Assembly (NCBI GenBank): GCA_050184075.1
Contig: JBFXAS010000003.1
Span: 1 to 64,000 of the forward strand
DNA: 64,000 bases
Reading direction: 5' to 3'
Source of the DNA: SHZU01 sp050184075
Lineage (GTDB): Bacteria; Gemmatimonadota; Gemmatimonadetes; Gemmatimonadales; GWC2-71-9
Made by a program: the position numbers and the translations under genes
Shown: one piece after another, positions 8,050 through 16,393 of the stretch
How positions within the stretch are numbered: position 1 is the stretch's first letter
How the letters are laid out: each line of letters begins with the position of its first letter
The notes under the pieces: generated by a model
What the model saw: the letters and a program-made list of their open reading frames with translations, nothing else
Database searches by the model: none
What the model was told of the DNA's origin: nothing

Positions 8050-8969
8050 TGACGGCACTCATCGACCGGCTCGACGCCAAGGTCGCCGAGCTCGGATTTC
8101 TCGCCTGGGGCGTCGCCGATCTGGCCCCGAGCCGCCGCGCGGAGGCGCTCGACGACTGGCTCGCCCGGGGCTACGGCGGCACCATGCGCTATCTCCACCG
8201 CCAGGCCCGGAAGCGGAAGCAACCCGCCGAGATCGTGCCCGGCGCGCGCACCGCGGTGATGGTGCTCGACAACTACCTCCCGCCGCCCGCGGACCGTCCC
8301 GGCGTCAAGGTGGCCAAGTACGCCCTCGGTCGGGACTACCATGCCGAGCTGACCGGGCGGCTCGAAGGCCTGGCCTCGGCGCTGCGCGGCGAGGGAGCCG
8401 GCGTCACCCGGGTGTTCGCGGACGCCGGGCCGGTTCCCGAGCGGGAGCTGGCGGAGCGCGCCGGCCTCGGCTGGATCGGCAAGAACGGGATGCTGATCCG
8501 CCGTGACGCGGGCTCCTTCTTCTTCATCGGCGCGGTATTCTCGGATCTCGCTCTGCCCGCGGCGCCCTCGGTGGAGACCGATCACTGCGGCAGCTGCACC
8601 CGCTGCCTCGAGGCCTGCCCGACCGAGGCCTTCGTGGCGCCGCGGGTGCTCGACGCCACCCGGTGCATCTCCTACCTCACCATCGAGGCCAGGGGCCCGA
8701 TTCCCGAGGAGCTGGCCGGCCGGTTCGAGGGCTGGGCCTTCGGGTGCGACATCTGCAACGACGTCTGTCCCTGGAACGAGAAGTTCGCCCGGCCGACCGC
8801 CAACCCCGCGTACCACGATCGCCTGGCGATCGATCGCGAGGACCCCGATTTCTTCGCCCGAATGACCGAGCCCGAGTTCACCCGTCGCTTCGGCGATACC
8901 CCGCTCGAGCGGCCCGGTCTCGCCGGGATGCGCCGCAACTTCGCGGCGGCCTTCCGCGCCCGTCCGTAG
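8049..8969 (+). CDS. queG: Epoxyqueuosine reductase
   Basis: Cobalamin- and [4Fe-4S]-dependent enzyme for the last step of queuosine formation in tRNA (epoxyqueuosine to queuosine). At 306 residues it is short of the roughly 350-380 of forms with a C-terminal HEAT domain, so this looks like the shorter type. Visible are AERAGLGWIGKNGMLI near 140, the ferredoxin-like cluster motif CGSCTRCLEACPTEAF near 180 and the second cluster motif CDICNDVCPWN near 237. The ATG overlaps the NDH-2 stop by one base. The cobalamin requirement links it to the same nutrient as MetH and the BtuF-like gene in this window. Confidence 0.95.
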   Translation: MTALIDRLDAKVAELGFLAWGVADLAPSRRAEALDDWLARGYGGTMRYLHRQARKRKQPAEIVPGARTAVMVLDNYLPPPADRPGVKVAKYALGRDYHAELTGRLEGLASALRGEGAGVTRVFADAGPVPERELAERAGLGWIGKNGMLIRRDAGSFFFIGAVFSDLALPAAPSVETDHCGSCTRCLEACPTEAFVAPRVLDATRCISYLTIEARGPIPEELAGRFEGWAFGCDICNDVCPWNEKFARPTANPAYHDRLAIDREDPDFFARMTEPEFTRRFGDTPLERPGLAGMRRNFAAAFRARP

Positions 8970-9001
8970 CCCGCTACTTCACCCGGAGAGCGTCAACGCC
9001 C

Positions 9002-9403
9002 ATGCCCATCGCGCACGTCCACTCGATCGCCATCTTCGTCACCGACCTCGAGCGGGCGATGGAGTTCTACCGCGACACGCTCGGCCTCACCGTGTCGAAA
9101 GAGGGATCCTTCGGCGGGGAGTTTTTCCTGGAGCCGGCCCACATCGGCGTGCACCCGGCCACCCACGCCGACGCCAAGTCGCTGGTCGGCCGGCACACCG
9201 GGATCACCCTCTATGCGCCGGGGCTGCTCCACTTCTGCGGCGAGCTCCACGAGCGGGGCGTCAAGTTTCTCTCGGAGCCCACTCAGATGTCCTGGGGCAT
9301 CATGGCGATGATCGCCGGTCCGGAGGGGAATGTCTTCGCGCTGTGGGAGGACGAGCTGCCGACCGACGGCCCGGTGCCGGCGGAACCGCCCGAGGGAGCC
9401 TAA
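9002..9403 (+). CDS. VOC family (glyoxalase/bleomycin-resistance fold) protein
   Basis: 133 residues with one vicinal-oxygen-chelate domain: opening strand and helix HSIAIFVTDLERAMEFYRDTLGL, and the closing IAGPEGNVFALWED. His, His and Glu residues near 5, 64 and 121 could be metal ligands, but the enzymatic role cannot be assigned. It follows queG by 32 bases and may be co-transcribed. Its TAA overlaps the convergent dacB stop by three bases. Confidence 0.82.
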   Translation: MPIAHVHSIAIFVTDLERAMEFYRDTLGLTVSKEGSFGGEFFLEPAHIGVHPATHADAKSLVGRHTGITLYAPGLLHFCGELHERGVKFLSEPTQMSWGIMAMIAGPEGNVFALWEDELPTDGPVPAEPPEGA

Positions 9404-10878
9404 CGCTCGGGGTCGCTGCCCAGCGACGACTCCAGCGAGTCGCCCGGGATCACCACCCCCTCGGCGCCCAGCCGGCGGAACAGGTCGTACTCCGCCTGCC
9501 GGGCGTCCCAGACCCGCGTGCCGTTGTAGATCACCGAGACCAGCAGGACGCCGTCCTGGCGGCCGAGATAGCCGACCAGCGAGGCGACGTTGCCCAGGGT
9601 GCCGGTCTTGGCGCGGATCACGCCGCGCTCGGGGAGGCTGCTGCCCAGACGGGAGAGCGTGCCGGCGCCGTTCGGCGGGAGCAGGACGGGGAAGTTCCGG
9701 CCGCCGGGCGCGAGCGGGAAGCGCGCCATATAGGACACGAACGTGATCGGCGCGACCCGATTCTCCGAGGAGAGCCCGCTGCCGTCCACCAGGCTCACCC
9801 CGTCGTAGTCGCCGGTGATCTGCCGGACGTGCGCCGTGAGCCGCTCGGCCGGTGCCGAGTCGCCCGCGGCGGCCCAGCGGAGCAAGAGCTCCGCGCCCAC
9901 GTTGCTGCTCCGCCGATTGATCTCGGCCGCCACCGAGTCGAAGATCGGCGACCGGACTTCGGCCAGCACCACGGGCGCGCGATGCTCGGCCGTGCTCATC
10001 GCCGGCGAGTGCACCCACTCGATCCCCACCTTCGCGAGTGCCGCGGCCCAGGCGGCCTCGAGCAGCGCCTTCGGGTCCGAGCTGGCCCGGGCGAGCGAGC
10101 GGGTGCCGGCCCGGTTCCCGATCGTGCCCGAAATCACGTAGCGACCGCCCCGATCGATCAGCCGGAGCCGATTGCGCCGCCCGGCCACGGTCTTGGCCGT
10201 CACCGTCACCAGCTGGCCGACCCCTTCCGGCGCGGCGCCGACCAGCACCGCGCGCGCGCCGATCTTCGCGGCGGGTGCCACGCTCACGGTGATCAGATTG
10301 CTGTTGACGGTGAGATTGCCGATCAGCGGCGCGAAGATCCGGCCCCGGTGCCGCCGCTCCCAACGGTCGGGCCAGCCCGCCTCGGCGAGGCCGATCGCGC
10401 TCACCAGAGTGAGGGGACCGGTCAGCTGGACGATGCCCCGGTCGCGCAGCTGCGCGGCGAGATCGGAGAGCCGGGGACCGTCTTCGGCCCGCTCCAGCGT
10501 GGGGTCGCCGTTGATCTCGAGCGCCCAGGTGCCCAGCCAGGCGCCGGTCTCGGCGTCCACCCGCCCGTCGCCCAGCACCCGGGTCGAGCGGCGGGCGTCG
10601 GCTCCCAGGACGCTCCTCGCGTAGCCCGTCGTGAGCAGCTTCACCGTCGAGGCCGGAATCATCGGCTTGGTGGGCTCCACCGCCCAGAGCAGCCGGCCCT
10701 GGTGGTCGGCCACCGCGATGCCCCACTCCCCCGGGGCGCGGCGGACCGCGGTCCGGAACCAGTCGTCAAGTTGCTCCTGGAGCGCGGGCTCCGGCGTCTT
10801 CGCGCGCTGCGCCGCCGCCGGAACGGCGGCGGCGACCAGCGCACTGGATGCGGCGAGGGAGCGCAGGAGGGGCTTCAT
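9400..10878 (-). CDS. dacB: D-alanyl-D-alanine carboxypeptidase/endopeptidase, PBP4 type (peptidase S13)
   Basis: Periplasmic class C penicillin-binding protein that trims or cuts peptidoglycan cross-links. 492 residues with a Sec signal peptide (about 1-23, ending AAAQ). Serine motif STVK with nucleophile Ser77 and Lys80, second motif SSN within RRSSNVGAELLL, and third motif AKTGTLGNV near the C-terminus. The long insert between motifs 1 and 2 is normal for S13 enzymes. The start ATG gives an exact signal peptide. It is followed by the acyl-CoA dehydrogenase gene upstream on the same strand but with a 45-bp gap, so co-transcription is uncertain. Confidence 0.93.
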   Translation of the reverse strand: MKPLLRSLAASSALVAAAVPAAAQRAKTPEPALQEQLDDWFRTAVRRAPGEWGIAVADHQGRLLWAVEPTKPMIPASTVKLLTTGYARSVLGADARRSTRVLGDGRVDAETGAWLGTWALEINGDPTLERAEDGPRLSDLAAQLRDRGIVQLTGPLTLVSAIGLAEAGWPDRWERRHRGRIFAPLIGNLTVNSNLITVSVAPAAKIGARAVLVGAAPEGVGQLVTVTAKTVAGRRNRLRLIDRGGRYVISGTIGNRAGTRSLARASSDPKALLEAAWAAALAKVGIEWVHSPAMSTAEHRAPVVLAEVRSPIFDSVAAEINRRSSNVGAELLLRWAAAGDSAPAERLTAHVRQITGDYDGVSLVDGSGLSSENRVAPITFVSYMARFPLAPGGRNFPVLLPPNGAGTLSRLGSSLPERGVIRAKTGTLGNVASLVGYLGRQDGVLLVSVIYNGTRVWDARQAEYDLFRRLGAEGVVIPGDSLESSLGSDPER

Positions 10879-10923
10879 CGACTCCGGTTACTACGAGGGT
10901 CCCAGGGCGACCGTTTCCGGGTG

Positions 10924-12087
10924 CTACCGCAGCATCGACTTCGCGAGGGTCTGGAGTTGCATGTTACTGGTGCCCTCATAAATCGTGCCAATCTTGGCAT
11001 CCCGGTAGAACTTCTCGGCCGGGTACTCCTTGGAGTAGCCGTAGCCCCCGAACAGCTCGAGCGACTGGCCCGCGACCCGGTTGGCCACCTGGGAGCCGAA
11101 CAGCTTGGCGATGGCCGCCTCGTCCACGAACGGCCGGCCGGCATCCTTGAGCCGGGCGGCGTTGTAGACACAGAGCCGGGCGGCCTCGAGCTCCGCTCTC
11201 ATCTGGGCCAGCTGGAACTGGACCCCCTGGAAGTCGGCGATCGCCTTCCCGAACTGCTTCCGCTCCTTGGTGAACTGGACCGCGGCGTCGAGCGCCCCCT
11301 GCGCGACCCCGATCATCTGCGCCCCGATCCCGATCCGGCCTTCGTTGAGCGTCTCGATCGCCACCTTGTAGCCCTGGCCGATCGGGCCCAGCACGTTCTC
11401 CTTCGGCACCCGGCACTCCTCCAGCACCAGCTCGCAGGTGCTCGAGGCCCGGATCCCGAGCTTGTTCTCCTTCTTCCCGACCGTGAAGCCGGGGAAGTCG
11501 CGCTCGACCAGGAACCCGGTGATGCCCTTGTAGCCCTTGGAGAAGTCGGTGTTGGCGAAGACGATGAAGATCTTGGCCTCGGCGCCGTTGGTGATCCACA
11601 GCTTCCGGCCGGTGAGCGACCAGTGGTCGCCCTGGTCCTCGGCCTTGCACTGGAGCGCGAAGGCGTCGCTCCCGCTGCCCGGCTCCGAGAGCGCGTAGGC
11701 GCCGAGCAGGCCGGTCGTCATCCGCGGGAAGAGCCGGCTCTTCTGCTCCTCGGTGCCCCAGCGGAGCAGGGCGTTGTTGACCAGGGTGTTGTGGACGTCG
11801 ACGTAGATCGCCGCCGAGGCGTCGACCCGGGCCAGCTCCTCGATCGCCAGGGTGGCGAGGAAGATCGTCCCGTCGGCGCCGCCCCACTGCTCCGGCACCT
11901 CGATTCCCATCAGGCCCAGCTCGAAGAACTTCTCGATCAGGTCCGAGCGAAAGGCCGCCGCCTCGTCCATCTCCAGCACGTGCGGCTTGACCTCGGTCTC
12001 GGCGAATTCCCGAACGGTGTCGCGAAACAGCTGCTCCTCTTCCGAGAGGACCGAGAGCGGCTGCGCGGGGGCGATCGTGTCTGGCAT
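10924..12087 (-). CDS. Acyl-CoA dehydrogenase
   Basis: FAD flavoenzyme that makes trans-2-enoyl-CoA, 387 residues, full family length. Family signatures: YALSEPGSGSDAFAL near 132, WITNGAEA near 165, and the C-terminal catalytic block GGYGYSKEYPAEKFYRDAKI followed by YEGTSNMQLQTLA, whose Glu is the catalytic base of short-chain type enzymes. The C-terminal pattern resembles butyryl-CoA/short-chain acyl-CoA dehydrogenases. The ATG has GGAGA eight bases upstream. No electron-transfer flavoprotein or thiolase gene lies nearby, so the pathway is not fixed by context. A GC-rich imperfect hairpin (12131-12159) lies in its upstream region. Confidence 0.93.
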   Translation of the reverse strand: MPDTIAPAQPLSVLSEEEQLFRDTVREFAETEVKPHVLEMDEAAAFRSDLIEKFFELGLMGIEVPEQWGGADGTIFLATLAIEELARVDASAAIYVDVHNTLVNNALLRWGTEEQKSRLFPRMTTGLLGAYALSEPGSGSDAFALQCKAEDQGDHWSLTGRKLWITNGAEAKIFIVFANTDFSKGYKGITGFLVERDFPGFTVGKKENKLGIRASSTCELVLEECRVPKENVLGPIGQGYKVAIETLNEGRIGIGAQMIGVAQGALDAAVQFTKERKQFGKAIADFQGVQFQLAQMRAELEAARLCVYNAARLKDAGRPFVDEAAIAKLFGSQVANRVAGQSLELFGGYGYSKEYPAEKFYRDAKIGTIYEGTSNMQLQTLAKSMLR

Positions 12088-12320
12088 CGTGTCTCCGGTA
12101 AGGCTGAACGTCCGGCGAATCGCGTGGCGGCCCGGCGGGGCCCGATCGGGGCCGCCGGGAGCCGGGGGAAGTTACCCGCCGTGGAATAGACCCTCAAGTC
12201 GCATAACGCCAACAGTTTGAAGGTCCCTTCCCGGTCCGCGCCGCGGATCACTCTCCGCGCGGGCTGTGCATCGCCGCCAGGGCGGTGCATCTCCCGCACC
12301 AAACCACGGAGGAAACCGAG

Positions 12321-14252
12321 ATGTTCGCGCGTGCGCTGGCCCTGCTGACTGGTGGGCTCTTGATGGGCGCCACCCCCGCCGTCCGGTCGACGATCCAGAC
12401 CGGCACCATCGAAGGAACCATCAAGGACGACCGCGGCGCCCCCGTGGCCGGCGCCCGAGTGATCGAAGAGGCGGGTGGCGTGTCCGCGCTCTCCGGCTCG
12501 GACGGCCGCTATCGCCTCGCGGGCGTGGCGATCGGTCGGGCCGCCGTGGCGGTCAGAGCGGTCGGCTTCGCGCCCGCGAGAAGGCTGCTGGAGGTGCGCG
12601 AGGGTCAGGTCGTGCGCGCGGACTTCGTGCTGCGGCCGGCCGCCTCGCCGGAGACCGAGTCGAAAGTCGCCGACGAGTCCCGCCGCGAGCGCGATCGCAT
12701 CCAGGTCAGAGCGGTCGCTCCGTCGCCCTCGATGGCGGCCGGCGCGATCGGTCGCCAGCGGTTCAACACCGAAGACTACAAGCACATTGTCGAGAACGAC
12801 TGGCGCTCGCCCAAGGTGGCGCCGCTCAGCACCTTCTCGATCGACGTCGACGCGGCCAGCTACAGCAACGTCCGCCGCTTCATCACCGACGGCAGCCTGC
12901 CGCCGGCCGACGCGGTCCGGATCGAGGAGCTGATCAACTACTTCCGCTACGACTATCCCGAGCCGCGGGGCCGCGATCCCTTCACGGTCACCACCGAGCT
13001 CGGCGACGCGCCCTGGGCGCCCGATCACAAGCTGGTCCTGATCGGCCTCCAGAGCCGCCGGATCGAGATGCGCGACCTGCCGCCCAACAACCTGGTCTTC
13101 CTCCTCGACGTGAGCGGCTCGATGGGCACGCCCGACAAGCTGCCCCTGGTCAAGAAGGCGTTTCGGCTGCTGGTCAACGAGCTCCGCGACGAGGACCGGG
13201 TCGCCATCGTGGTCTACGCCGGCGCCGCCGGTCTGGTGCTGCCGTCGACCTCGGGCCGGCACAAGGACCGGATCCTCGACGCGCTCGAGCGGCTCCAGGC
13301 GGGCGGCTCCACCGCCGGGGGGGCGGGCATCCAGCTCGCCTATCAGACCGCGCGGGAGCACTTCATCCGGGGCGGCAACAACCGCGTGATCCTCGCCACC
13401 GACGGCGACTTCAACGTCGGCGTCTCGAGCGAGGGCGGCCTGATCCGGCTGATCGAGGAGCGGCGGCGGGACGGCGTCTCGCTCACCGTGCTGGGCTTCG
13501 GCACCGGCAACTTGAAGGACTCGAAGATGGAGCTCCTGGCCGACAAGGGGAACGGGCACTACGCCTACATCGACGACCTGCTCGAGGCCAAGAAGGTCTT
13601 CGTCCAGGAGCTGGGCTCCACCCTGCTCACCGTGGCCAAGGACGTGAAGCTGCAGGTCGAGTTCAACCCGGCGCGGGTGGCCTCGTATCGCCTGGTGGGC
13701 TACGAGAACCGCAAGCTCAACGACGAGGACTTCAACGACGACCGCAAGGACGCCGGAGACCTGGGCGCCGGCCACTCGGTGACCGCGCTCTACGAGGTCG
13801 TGCCGGTCGGCGTCGAGCGCGACGACCGCCCCCGAGTCGATCCGCTCAAGTACCAGCAGCGGCGCGAGGTCCGCGGGCCGAGCGGCGACTGGCTCACGGT
13901 CAAGATTCGCTACAAGGATCCGGACGCCTCGCGGAGCCGGCTGCTCGAGCGCGTGGTCCGCGCCGAGGACGAGGGGGTCTCCGCCGACTTCCGGTTCGCC
14001 TCGGCGGTGGCGGGCTTCGGGATGCTGCTCCGCGACTCCGAGCACAAGGGCGAGCTGAGCTGGCGGCAGGTGATCGCGCTGGCCCGCGGCGCCAAGGGCG
14101 ACGACCCGGACGGCTACCGCGGTGAGTTCATCCGACTGGTGGAGGCGGCCCGCGCGCTCTCGCCGCAGGACCGCGACGACCACGGTCCGGGCCACGACGA
14201 CCGTCGGCACGACGAGGAGGACTGGGGTCGGCCTCGTCCCCGACAGCGCTGA
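12321..14252 (+). CDS. Secreted VWA-domain protein (YfbK-like) with N-terminal carboxypeptidase-regulatory-like domain
   Basis: 643 residues. A signal peptide (about 1-25) is followed by a carboxypeptidase-regulatory-like beta domain (GTIEGTIKDDRGAPVAGARV, about 30-110), then the YfbK-type lead-in FSIDVDAASYSNVRRF, and a von Willebrand A domain with a complete MIDAS motif DVSGS (Asp near 263) and ATDGDFNVG. The C-terminus is the extended domain usual for this family. VWA domains bind ligands through a metal; the partner is unknown. The second Met is chosen because GGAGG stands eight bases before it; the first Met lacks such a site. It ends in an Asp/His-rich tail and is followed by a strong hairpin terminator. 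Confidence 0.9.
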   Translation: MFARALALLTGGLLMGATPAVRSTIQTGTIEGTIKDDRGAPVAGARVIEEAGGVSALSGSDGRYRLAGVAIGRAAVAVRAVGFAPARRLLEVREGQVVRADFVLRPAASPETESKVADESRRERDRIQVRAVAPSPSMAAGAIGRQRFNTEDYKHIVENDWRSPKVAPLSTFSIDVDAASYSNVRRFITDGSLPPADAVRIEELINYFRYDYPEPRGRDPFTVTTELGDAPWAPDHKLVLIGLQSRRIEMRDLPPNNLVFLLDVSGSMGTPDKLPLVKKAFRLLVNELRDEDRVAIVVYAGAAGLVLPSTSGRHKDRILDALERLQAGGSTAGGAGIQLAYQTAREHFIRGGNNRVILATDGDFNVGVSSEGGLIRLIEERRRDGVSLTVLGFGTGNLKDSKMELLADKGNGHYAYIDDLLEAKKVFVQELGSTLLTVAKDVKLQVEFNPARVASYRLVGYENRKLNDEDFNDDRKDAGDLGAGHSVTALYEVVPVGVERDDRPRVDPLKYQQRREVRGPSGDWLTVKIRYKDPDASRSRLLERVVRAEDEGVSADFRFASAVAGFGMLLRDSEHKGELSWRQVIALARGAKGDDPDGYRGEFIRLVEAARALSPQDRDDHGPGHDDRRHDEEDWGRPRPRQR

Positions 14253-14271
14253 GCTCTGACCTGGCCGTTTT

Positions 14272-14302
14272 CGACCGGCGCCTCTCGACGAGGCGCCGGT
14301 CG
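14272..14302 (+). terminator. Hairpin terminator after the VWA gene
   Basis: Perfect 13-bp inverted repeat with a 5-base loop, followed on the plus strand by TCTTTC. It lies between two convergent genes and may also stop minus-strand transcripts, but the minus side is followed by an A-run, not a U-run, so the plus direction is favoured. Confidence 0.65.
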
Positions 14303-14306
14303 TCTT

Positions 14307-15425
14307 TCAGGGCCGGACCTCGAGCGCGCCGTAGACCATGGTCTGGATCCGGTTGGTGAGATCGAGCCCGGGGGCCGGCAGGTGCTGGGTCATCACCAGG
14401 ATGATCAGGTCGAGCGCCGGATCCACCAGATAGCTCGAGTGATAGGCGCCGCCCCAGGCGAAGCTCCCCGGCGACGAGAACCCGCCACCCGCGCCCATCC
14501 GCTCGGTGACCTGAAAGCCGAGCCCGAAGCCACTGCCCTCGCCCGGAAAGAGGGTCCCGCTCTGGTTCGAGATCATCAGCTCGACGCTTCGGGGCGAGAG
14601 GATCTGGGCCCCGTCGAGCGAGCCTCCGTTCGCGAGCGCCTCCAGGAGCCGACCGTAATCACGTGCGGTGGAGAGCAGCCCGGCGCCGCCCGCGAAGCTC
14701 CGCCGCGGTCCCTCGACGTAGTGACCCTGCCCGCGGGCTCCCTCGGCCGCCCGGGCGAGCTTCCCGTTCGATCCGACCGAGTAGACGGCCGCCAGCCGCT
14801 CACGATCGGGGGGTGGGAGGAAGAAGTGGGTGTCGCGCATCCCGAGCGGGCCCGTGATGTGCCGCTCGAAGTAGACGTCGAGCGGCATGCCCGAGGCCCG
14901 CTCCACGACGCAGCCCAGGATGTCCGTGTTGTAGCCGTAGACCCAGGCCTCGCCGGGCTGGTGAACGAAAGGCAGCGTGCCCAGCCGCTCCATCGTCTCG
15001 CAGATCGGCTCGTCCTTGTCGGCCGTGTACCAGCCGAACCCCGCGGCCGGACCGAGACCCTTGGCCCGATACGCCTCGGCCACCTGGCGCTCGGTTCCGT
15101 ACGAGATCCCCGCGGTGTGGGTGAGCAGGTCCTTGATGGTGATCGCGCGCTTGGCCGGGAGGATTGCGACGCCCGTGTCCGTCACGGTGGCCACGGTGGT
15201 CCGCTCGAAGCTCGGCAGGTAGCGGGAGACCCGGTCGTTGAGCGTCAGCTTGCCCGCTTCCACCAGCTGCATCACCGCCACGCTGGTGAGCGCCTTGGTC
15301 TGCGACGCGATCCGGAAGATCGTCTCGGGCCGCATCGCCTGGTTGGACTCGCGATCGGCCCAGCCGGCCGCCGTCTCGTAGGCGAGCCGGCCGTGCTGCC
15401 GGCCAAGAGAGACCCTGCGCGTCAT
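14307..15425 (-). CDS. Serine hydrolase of the beta-lactamase/esterase (class C) family, short N-terminus
   Basis: 372 residues. Contains the SxxK motif as SQTK with nucleophile Ser41, a YxN-type motif in VYGYNTDILG, and a late GGAYHSSYLVDP that stands at the third-motif position. The fold is that of beta-lactamases, esterases and DD-peptidases; the substrate is unknown. The family normally has about 20-60 more residues, including a signal peptide, before the first strand. Here the ATG (GAGG six bases upstream) places Ser unusually early and gives no signal peptide, while the longer frame is Arg-rich noise. The protein is therefore cytoplasmic, or its 5' end has been lost or frameshifted. Confidence 0.82.
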   Translation of the reverse strand: MTRRVSLGRQHGRLAYETAAGWADRESNQAMRPETIFRIASQTKALTSVAVMQLVEAGKLTLNDRVSRYLPSFERTTVATVTDTGVAILPAKRAITIKDLLTHTAGISYGTERQVAEAYRAKGLGPAAGFGWYTADKDEPICETMERLGTLPFVHQPGEAWVYGYNTDILGCVVERASGMPLDVYFERHITGPLGMRDTHFFLPPPDRERLAAVYSVGSNGKLARAAEGARGQGHYVEGPRRSFAGGAGLLSTARDYGRLLEALANGGSLDGAQILSPRSVELMISNQSGTLFPGEGSGFGLGFQVTERMGAGGGFSSPGSFAWGGAYHSSYLVDPALDLIILVMTQHLPAPGLDLTNRIQTMVYGALEVRP

Positions 15426-15484
15426 CGAAGCCTCGTGGTCGGGATGGAGGAAGCTACGCGGCCGCCCGACCCCGCGGATAGACC

Positions 15485-16393
15485 CTACTCGATCCGAATC
15501 CCGATCCGGTGGACCGCTCCAGTGCCGCGGTAGCTCTCGAAGGCGTAGTCGAGCGCGAATCGGTCGAGGCCGAGCGAGCCGCCCACCACGATCGGCTGCA
15601 GCGCCGGGTCGCCCGACCCGTCGACCCGGCGGGCGCCGAGTCGCACGGTGCCGGTCCAACCCTGAACGGGCTCGTAGGTGAGCTCGGCCACCGCGGAAGG
15701 CGTGATCCTGCCCCCACGCTCCCGCGCGAGGCCGGCCGCCAGGTTGAGGTCGAGGAAGGCCCCGATGCGGGTAACCCGCGGCCGCACCCCAAGGCTCACC
15801 CGGGTCGGCAGCTCGCGGCGCACCGCGCCGATCTCGAAGTCGGAGCCCAGGTGCTGCACGGCGAGACCGACCTGAAGACCGGCGACCGTTCTGGAGACCC
15901 CGAAGTCGTAGAGCGCCGCGCTCACCCGGCCGCCCGGCAGACGATCTTCGCCGTAGGAGAGCGCCGCTCCCAGTCGGAAGCCGAGCAGGTTCATCGCGAG
16001 CGCGGTGCCGGCGACCAGGCTCGACGCGTCCACCGGGCCGCGGACGGTGAGGTCCGCGATCCGGGGCACCACCCCGTCGCTTCCAAAGTCGAGCCAGCTG
16101 GCGAAGAAGCCGACGCTCACCGGCCCGAGCGCCGTCGAGGTGGCGAGCGTGCCCTGGGTGCTCGCACCGGCGAACCGCCCGAGCGAGATGGTGACGCCCC
16201 TGCTGACGCCGGTGCGCGCGGGATTGGCGAGCATCGCGTCGACGCTGCCGCCGACGACCTGGGCGTCTCCACGAGCGGCGGCCAGCGCGGTGGGCGGGAG
16301 CTGGAGCGTCACGCCGCCGCCGGATTGGGCGGAGAGCGGGCCCGCCGCCAGCACGGTCACGAGCACCGAGGGGAGGGAAGTGGAAAGTCTCAT
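15485..16393 (-). CDS. PorV/PorQ-like outer-membrane beta-barrel protein
   Basis: 302 residues with signal peptide (ending PLSAQ). Repeated alternating-hydrophobic strands with Gly turns, an N-terminal ARGDAQVVGGSVDAMLANPA segment (the N-to-A 'NPA' turn is typical of PorV/FadL-like barrels), and a C-terminal strand ending VHRIGIRIE, suggest an outer-membrane barrel. The ATG overlaps the TGA of the alpha/beta-hydrolase gene as ATGA, so the two are coupled. Cargo or role is unknown; a scaffold or porin function is a guess. Confidence 0.7.
   Translation of the reverse strand: MRLSTSLPSVLVTVLAAGPLSAQSGGGVTLQLPPTALAAARGDAQVVGGSVDAMLANPARTGVSRGVTISLGRFAGASTQGTLATSTALGPVSVGFFASWLDFGSDGVVPRIADLTVRGPVDASSLVAGTALAMNLLGFRLGAALSYGEDRLPGGRVSAALYDFGVSRTVAGLQVGLAVQHLGSDFEIGAVRRELPTRVSLGVRPRVTRIGAFLDLNLAAGLARERGGRITPSAVAELTYEPVQGWTGTVRLGARRVDGSGDPALQPIVVGGSLGLDRFALDYAFESYRGTGAVHRIGIRIE

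Noticed and set aside
12131..12159. GC-rich imperfect hairpin upstream of the acyl-CoA dehydrogenase
   Set aside because: No T-tract on either strand and a bulged stem; chance palindromes are common at this GC.
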